From positions 124,001 through 188,000 of the forward strand of contig NZ_JAFKOI010000004.1 in NCBI RefSeq assembly GCF_017303315.1: 64,000 bases of DNA, written 5' to 3'. Within the stretch, counting starts at the first letter, position 1, and each line of letters begins with the position of its first letter. The notes beneath the pieces were generated by a model, which was not told where the DNA came from, searched no databases, and saw nothing but the letters and a program-made list of their open reading frames with translations. Both the position numbers and the translations under genes were made by a program. Positions 60,376-64,000 of this stretch are shown here, one piece after another. This DNA comes from Bacillus sp. NTK071. GTDB taxonomy: Bacteria; Bacillota; Bacilli; Bacillales; Guptibacillaceae.

Positions 60376-60497
60376 AGAAACACCTCATCTATTAAAATAA
60401 CTAATAGTATTTATATCTTTTATTATATTGTTTAATTGTAAGGATTTCATTACACTTCTACTAGCGCATTAAAATTAGCGATGAAAGAAGGTTTGAG
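60376..60497. promoter_or_regulatory. Divergent promoter region of LysR regulator and methyltransferase
   Basis: A 122-base AT-rich gap. Near 60395-60425 ATAACTAATAGTATTTAT has the T-N11-A dyad form of LysR sites, but it is not a strong match. Confidence 0.35.
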
Positions 60498-61127
60498 ATG
60501 AAACTATTAACCCAAGCACAGAGCATAATTGATAAGCAATACGGTAATCCCGAAGGGTGGCTAGGATGGTTCATTGGAGAGAAAATGGTAAGACAACATC
60601 GAATTGAAACGAAATGGACGATTAAACAATTACATCTTCAGAAAGACGAACATGTATTGGAACTCGGATGCGGTGGAGGGTACGCTATGAAGCTTCTCTT
60701 AACCAATCCAAATGTTCAGGAAGTAATAGGATTAGATGTTTCAAGAACTGTCATTCACTCGGCAACGATACGAAATCAGAAAGAAATCAAAAAGGAACGA
60801 GCTAAATTAGTGCATGGAAATGTCCATTACTTACCGTTTGAAGATAACCACTTTACTAACGTGTTTAGCATTCACTCCATTTACTTCTGGGAAGACTTAC
60901 CAATAGCCGTTGCAGAGATTCATAGAGTGCTTAAACCAGGTGGAGCGGTTTCCATTGCGCTTTGCAACGGGAAAAACGGACAGGTGTGGGAAAGTGTAAA
61001 TACGATGATCCACAACGAGCTTATCCCATTGATGGAGGATGCTAATTTTCAAGAAGTTAAACTAGTAAAAGGTCCTCTCTCGCGGCAGTATCAAACCGTT
61101 TTGGTTACAGGGGAAAGGTGTAAATGA
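60498..61127 (+). CDS. Class I SAM-dependent methyltransferase
   Basis: 209 residues. Motif I is VLELGCGGGYAM near 54-65, followed by VIGLDVSRTVI (acidic end of strand 2), HGNVHYLPFEDNHF near 112 and VLKPGGAVSIAL near 156. A UbiE/COQ5-type small-molecule methyltransferase whose acceptor is unknown. ATG 60498 follows GAAGG. Divergent from a LysR gene. Confidence 0.9.
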   Translation: MKLLTQAQSIIDKQYGNPEGWLGWFIGEKMVRQHRIETKWTIKQLHLQKDEHVLELGCGGGYAMKLLLTNPNVQEVIGLDVSRTVIHSATIRNQKEIKKERAKLVHGNVHYLPFEDNHFTNVFSIHSIYFWEDLPIAVAEIHRVLKPGGAVSIALCNGKNGQVWESVNTMIHNELIPLMEDANFQEVKLVKGPLSRQYQTVLVTGERCK

Positions 61128-61165
61128 AAGAAACAGAGCTCCAGTTTGGACCCCTGTTTCTAAAC
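61127..61165. terminator. Bidirectional terminator
   Basis: AGAAACAG and CTGTTTCT, with inner GCTCC/GGACC pairing, between the convergent methyltransferase and beta-lactamase genes. Confidence 0.75.
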
Positions 61166-61171
61166 TTGTTT

Positions 61172-61981
61172 TTATTCTGACATAAACCCGTACTCTTTCA
61201 AAATATTCGTTGTAATCGTTTTGGCTTCCGTTCCTGAACCGTCGATCTTTGTCGCAAACACATACGAACGATCTCCTGTCTCAATAAACCCAACGAACCA
61301 ACCAAGACCACTATCCGATAAGCGGGTACCCGTTTTTCCAAAGAGTGTATAATCGTTTGTCTCCTCTTGAATCATCATACGTTTAACGGTCTTCATGATC
61401 GTTTGATCAAACGGAAGCTCCTCCTCCACTAATTTCTCAATGAAATCCGCCTGTTCAAGTGGGCTGATTTCGAGCGAGCTATCTAGCCAGAATTGATCGA
61501 TTCCGCCACTACTATTCATGTTTCCATATGATAGTTTCTTTAGCCACTCATCCATACGGGTGGCTCCAATATCACGCGCCATATCCTGATAGTACCAGAT
61601 GACAGAGTAGCGCATTCCAGAGCCAAGTGTATGATCCTGATTCCAAATAGCGAACTCCCTTTCAACACCATCCCATCGCTTGACGTCATACTCGTCCCGA
61701 ACGGCTCCCACTTGAAGGCCTATTAAAGCATTAGCCACTTTGAATGTTGATTCTGGAGTCTGTCTCTCGTTTGCTTGTTCTTCGTTATAGATGTAGGTTT
61801 TACCTTTCTTCAGATCGCGTAAAATAAACGTTCCTTCATAATCTCTGAAGTAGGATGAGACATCCATCTTATGGTGATCTTTTTTCATTGAAGGAGAGGA
61901 AGATGCACTTGCTTGACTCGTTACATTTGATGAACTAGCAACGACCAGAAGGATTGCAACAAAGAGTAGATATTTCTTCAA
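61172..61981 (-). CDS. Class D beta-lactamase
   Basis: 269 residues with a signal peptide (LLFVAILLVVASSSNVTSQASA). Class D motifs are all present: STFK near 77-80 (nucleophile Ser and carboxylated Lys), SVIWYY near 125 (S-x-V), YGN near 151 with the following WLDSSLEISPLEQ, and KTGT near 216. It hydrolyses penicillins. It resembles the chromosomal Bacillus class D enzymes rather than plasmid OXA types (inference). TTG 61981 follows GAGGTGACG. No BlaR/BlaI-type regulators adjoin it. Confidence 0.9.
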   Translation of the reverse strand: MKKYLLFVAILLVVASSSNVTSQASASSSPSMKKDHHKMDVSSYFRDYEGTFILRDLKKGKTYIYNEEQANERQTPESTFKVANALIGLQVGAVRDEYDVKRWDGVEREFAIWNQDHTLGSGMRYSVIWYYQDMARDIGATRMDEWLKKLSYGNMNSSGGIDQFWLDSSLEISPLEQADFIEKLVEEELPFDQTIMKTVKRMMIQEETNDYTLFGKTGTRLSDSGLGWFVGFIETGDRSYVFATKIDGSGTEAKTITTNILKEYGFMSE

Positions 61982-62092
61982 TACGTCACCTCATATGTTG
62001 GATTTAATACCTTAAGTTTATTCTTTTGAAGGTGACTTGAAATCCTAATAAAGTCCTCTTTACGAGTAGTAGAATATAACCTTTTCCATACA

Positions 62093-62127
62093 AAAAACGA
62101 GTATACTGTCGACAGTATACTCGTTTA
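62093..62127 (-). terminator. Terminator after gltS
   Basis: AAACGAGTATACTG-TCGA-CAGTATACTCGTTT is a perfect palindrome, with TTT on the minus-strand side. Confidence 0.88.
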
Positions 62128-62132
62128 CCTTG

Positions 62133-63557
62133 CTATGATTTCATATGCTTTCCTTTACCGAAATAAAAGAGACCAGACAATATACCGATAATTACCATTA
62201 TAATGGCGAATATCAAACTTGTTACCGCCCCAAACTGCACGATGAAAGGAACAGAGAGTGCTGTAATGAGTCCACCACCTAAGAATGGTTCATAAACAAG
62301 CTGCTTATAGCCGAATGCTTCAAATGCTGGTGATTCGTTATTAGGATCTACGATGCGCATAAGAAGCAATCCTGTTGCAGTTACGCCCATTGATTGCCCA
62401 AAGTCACCGATTCCTCGTTCAAACCAGTAGTCTGGAATAATTTTCGGAGCAAGTTTAAGGAAGCCAAACAAGTTCCACGATATACCCGCTGCTGCAAGAA
62501 TTAAGAATGGAACGAGATATTCACCGATTACATCAAGCGACACGGTAGCAATCGCCGTAATGATTAGAATATCAAGCGCAAGACCTTGAATTCGATTGAT
62601 CATTCTACGATCAACTAGGTTGTATTTATCCTTTTTACTAAAGAATATTTGAAGAATAATACCGCCGAACATCGCGATTGGAAATAGCGGAATGTATTTC
62701 ATGAAGCTTGAACCTGTCCAATTTGTAATCGTGATGCTTTCAAGCCCAATAAGACCTTGAAGAATCAACCAGCCTATTAAAATTGCCAGCATGACGATTG
62801 CTAAATGAAACGAAAGTGGTTCAATGGATTCAGGACGGGTTGTCATTTTACCAGCTGGTTCCCGGTTTTGGTACTCCATAATCCCTTGCTTACGAAGCTC
62901 GGAAAAGCCGTTCACATCTTTAATGATCTTCGTTTTCCCGCTACGAACACCCCAGTTGATTAGGATAATACCAAATACGACACCAGAAAGAACGCCGACT
63001 GTGGCTAGTCCAATCGCAAGGTCAAATGCTTCTTCGAACCCTAACTCTTCGAATGTACTTGCCATTCCGGCAGCTGTACCATGTCCACCTTCAAACGCTA
63101 CTTCAATTAGCGCACCTGCCATTGCAGGAATATCGAAGAATGGCGTAAGAATAAAGATGGCAACAAGCAAGCCGATTACATATTGCCCCCAGCCAATTGC
63201 CCAACCTAAGGCGAGCTGAGGTCCGCCGAATTCCCATATATCGCGAAGCTTCGGCATCGTTGCTCCTAAGAATAATGACGCGAATACCACGTTAATCATT
63301 AAACCAGGTAATGCTGACCACACTTCAATGATTGTGCCTGTCATAATACCACTTGCTAGAAAGTGATCATCCGCCACAAATTGTGTCATGATCTTCCCGA
63401 GCACCTGTGGTCCTAATAATAATGCGACAAAACCGCCAATAATAGATGATGGCAGAAATAGATTTTGTAATACCTTTACTTTCAATCGAATGATCTTCCC
63501 TATAAGAAGAAACACACCTATATACAATAACGCAAATCCTATCTGTTCCGGATTCAT
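62133..63557 (-). CDS. gltS: GltS-family sodium/glutamate symporter
   Basis: 474 residues, longer than E. coli GltS (about 400), with 10-13 helices. FEGGHGTAAGMASTFEELGF near 152-171 and, in the second half, RGIGDFGQSMGVTATGLLLMR near 382-402 are the paired re-entrant motifs (GGHGTA and G-x-x-x-G-T/Q-x-x-x-V-x-A-x-G) of this family. It takes up glutamate with Na+. The family assignment is firm; the substrate is inferred. ATG 63557 follows GAGGTGAGAGG. Confidence 0.87.
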   Translation of the reverse strand: MNPEQIGFALLYIGVFLLIGKIIRLKVKVLQNLFLPSSIIGGFVALLLGPQVLGKIMTQFVADDHFLASGIMTGTIIEVWSALPGLMINVVFASLFLGATMPKLRDIWEFGGPQLALGWAIGWGQYVIGLLVAIFILTPFFDIPAMAGALIEVAFEGGHGTAAGMASTFEELGFEEAFDLAIGLATVGVLSGVVFGIILINWGVRSGKTKIIKDVNGFSELRKQGIMEYQNREPAGKMTTRPESIEPLSFHLAIVMLAILIGWLILQGLIGLESITITNWTGSSFMKYIPLFPIAMFGGIILQIFFSKKDKYNLVDRRMINRIQGLALDILIITAIATVSLDVIGEYLVPFLILAAAGISWNLFGFLKLAPKIIPDYWFERGIGDFGQSMGVTATGLLLMRIVDPNNESPAFEAFGYKQLVYEPFLGGGLITALSVPFIVQFGAVTSLIFAIIMVIIGILSGLFYFGKGKHMKS

Positions 63558-63805
63558 TTCCTCTCACCTCTTTGGTCCATATGTTTTCCTCATATTGAGG
63601 CAACTGCCTCACCAAATGGGGTGATGTTAACAGTCCACTCTGAAGGTTCCACAAATAAATCTTACTAAAACGTCTTTAAATAAATTCAGATAATTCTTTT
63701 CACTTAAGGGTTCAGTCACATACCTGACGCCTTCTGAACTGTTCGACTACAGATTTCTATCAATTTGTATTAGAATAGAGGGAGCGAAAAATAGGAGTGG
63801 TAAAG

Positions 63806-64000
63806 ATGGAAAAAGAAATTAAGCTTATAGCCTTAGATATGGACGGAACACTCGTCAATCATGACGGGGATGTTTCGAAAGAAAATGAAGACGCAGTTAA
63901 GCGTGCGAAGGAGCAAGGAATCCATGTAGTTTTAAGCACAGGACGCTCCCTGCCGTTCTGCCGTGATATTGCTGAACAGCTTGGTCATTCCGCTTATCTA
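63806..64000 (+). CDS. Cof-type HAD phosphatase, partial
   Basis: First 65 codons; it runs off the right edge. LIALDMDGTLVNHDG near 7-21 is HAD motif I (two Asp), and VVLSTGRSLPFC near 45-56 is motif II with the Thr of the Cof subfamily. These enzymes dephosphorylate sugar phosphates or nucleotides. ATG 63806 follows AGGAGTGG. Confidence 0.88.
   Translation, partial: MEKEIKLIALDMDGTLVNHDGDVSKENEDAVKRAKEQGIHVVLSTGRSLPFCRDIAEQLGHSAYL

Overview
The window reads as chromosomal DNA of a low-GC, spore-forming Bacillaceae bacterium, probably of the alkaliphilic, halophilic or marine Bacillus-like groups (inference). The support is the mix of strong GGAGG ribosome binding sites with ATG, GTG and TTG starts, a YvrJ/DUF2922/DUF1659 trio, an IDEAL-domain protein, an RsbR-like STAS protein, collagen-like and Gly/Tyr/His-repeat surface-type proteins, a BCCT transporter and a class D beta-lactamase. 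There is no rRNA, tRNA, CRISPR array, prophage or intact transposase. Most of the window is ordinary accessory chromosome made of short operons separated by clear intrinsic terminators.

Layout. 1-5.2 kb: start of an osmoprotectant-type ABC permease, a REP-like repeat, a DinB protein, an LVIVD beta-propeller protein, a VOC protein, a repeat-rich small protein and a Nudix hydrolase. 5.2-12.5 kb: a deoxyribonucleotidase, a membrane metallopeptidase with a small membrane partner, a three-gene arsenic operon (arsR, arsI and a Cys-tailed small protein) with three operator-like boxes, DoxX, DinB, MEDS, small membrane proteins and an RsbR paralogue. 12.7-16.2 kb: class I aldolase (fda) and class III fructose-bisphosphatase (fbp). 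16.4-22.9 kb: a Fur-box-preceded operon of two NIS synthetases, an MFS exporter and a PLP enzyme, with the gene content of a staphyloferrin A-type siderophore locus. 23.4-33.3 kb: a transporter behind a structured leader, a broken collagen-like gene, a cupin protein, two orphan Opp-like permeases, a Bcr/CflA efflux pump, an Old Yellow Enzyme, DinB, isochorismatase and a stand-alone MprF-type synthase domain. 33.3-37.8 kb: a MITE-like element, an orphan SecD-like protein, an AbrB-family membrane protein, a roughly 550-nt highly structured non-coding element and the YvrJ trio. 37.8-48 kb: a sulfatase, an SDR, a decayed NIPSNAP-Nudix gene, BCCT, 3-hydroxybutyrate dehydrogenase, GntP permease and a secreted glycerophosphodiesterase. 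48-58 kb: two paralogous lipoproteins flanking an amino-acid permease, glutamate dehydrogenase, an oxidoreductase, a formamidase, a Pho-box alkaline phosphatase, a DUF4352 lipoprotein and an IDEAL protein. 58-64 kb: a secreted metzincin, a LysR regulator and methyltransferase, a class D beta-lactamase, a GltS symporter and the start of a HAD phosphatase.

Functional themes are metal and nutrient stress (iron by siderophore, arsenic, and phosphate by alkaline phosphatase and possibly GDPD), osmoadaptation (ABC permease, BCCT), gluconeogenesis (fda, fbp) and hydroxybutyrate use (GntP facing the dehydrogenase). The most unusual items are non-coding. They are the large structured element at 36.4-37.0 kb, a family of hairpin repeats whose 5-nt loop occurs in two mutually inverted forms while the flanks keep one orientation, two divergent copies of a GC-rich hairpin element with different flanking repeats, and several leader structures that touch ribosome binding sites.
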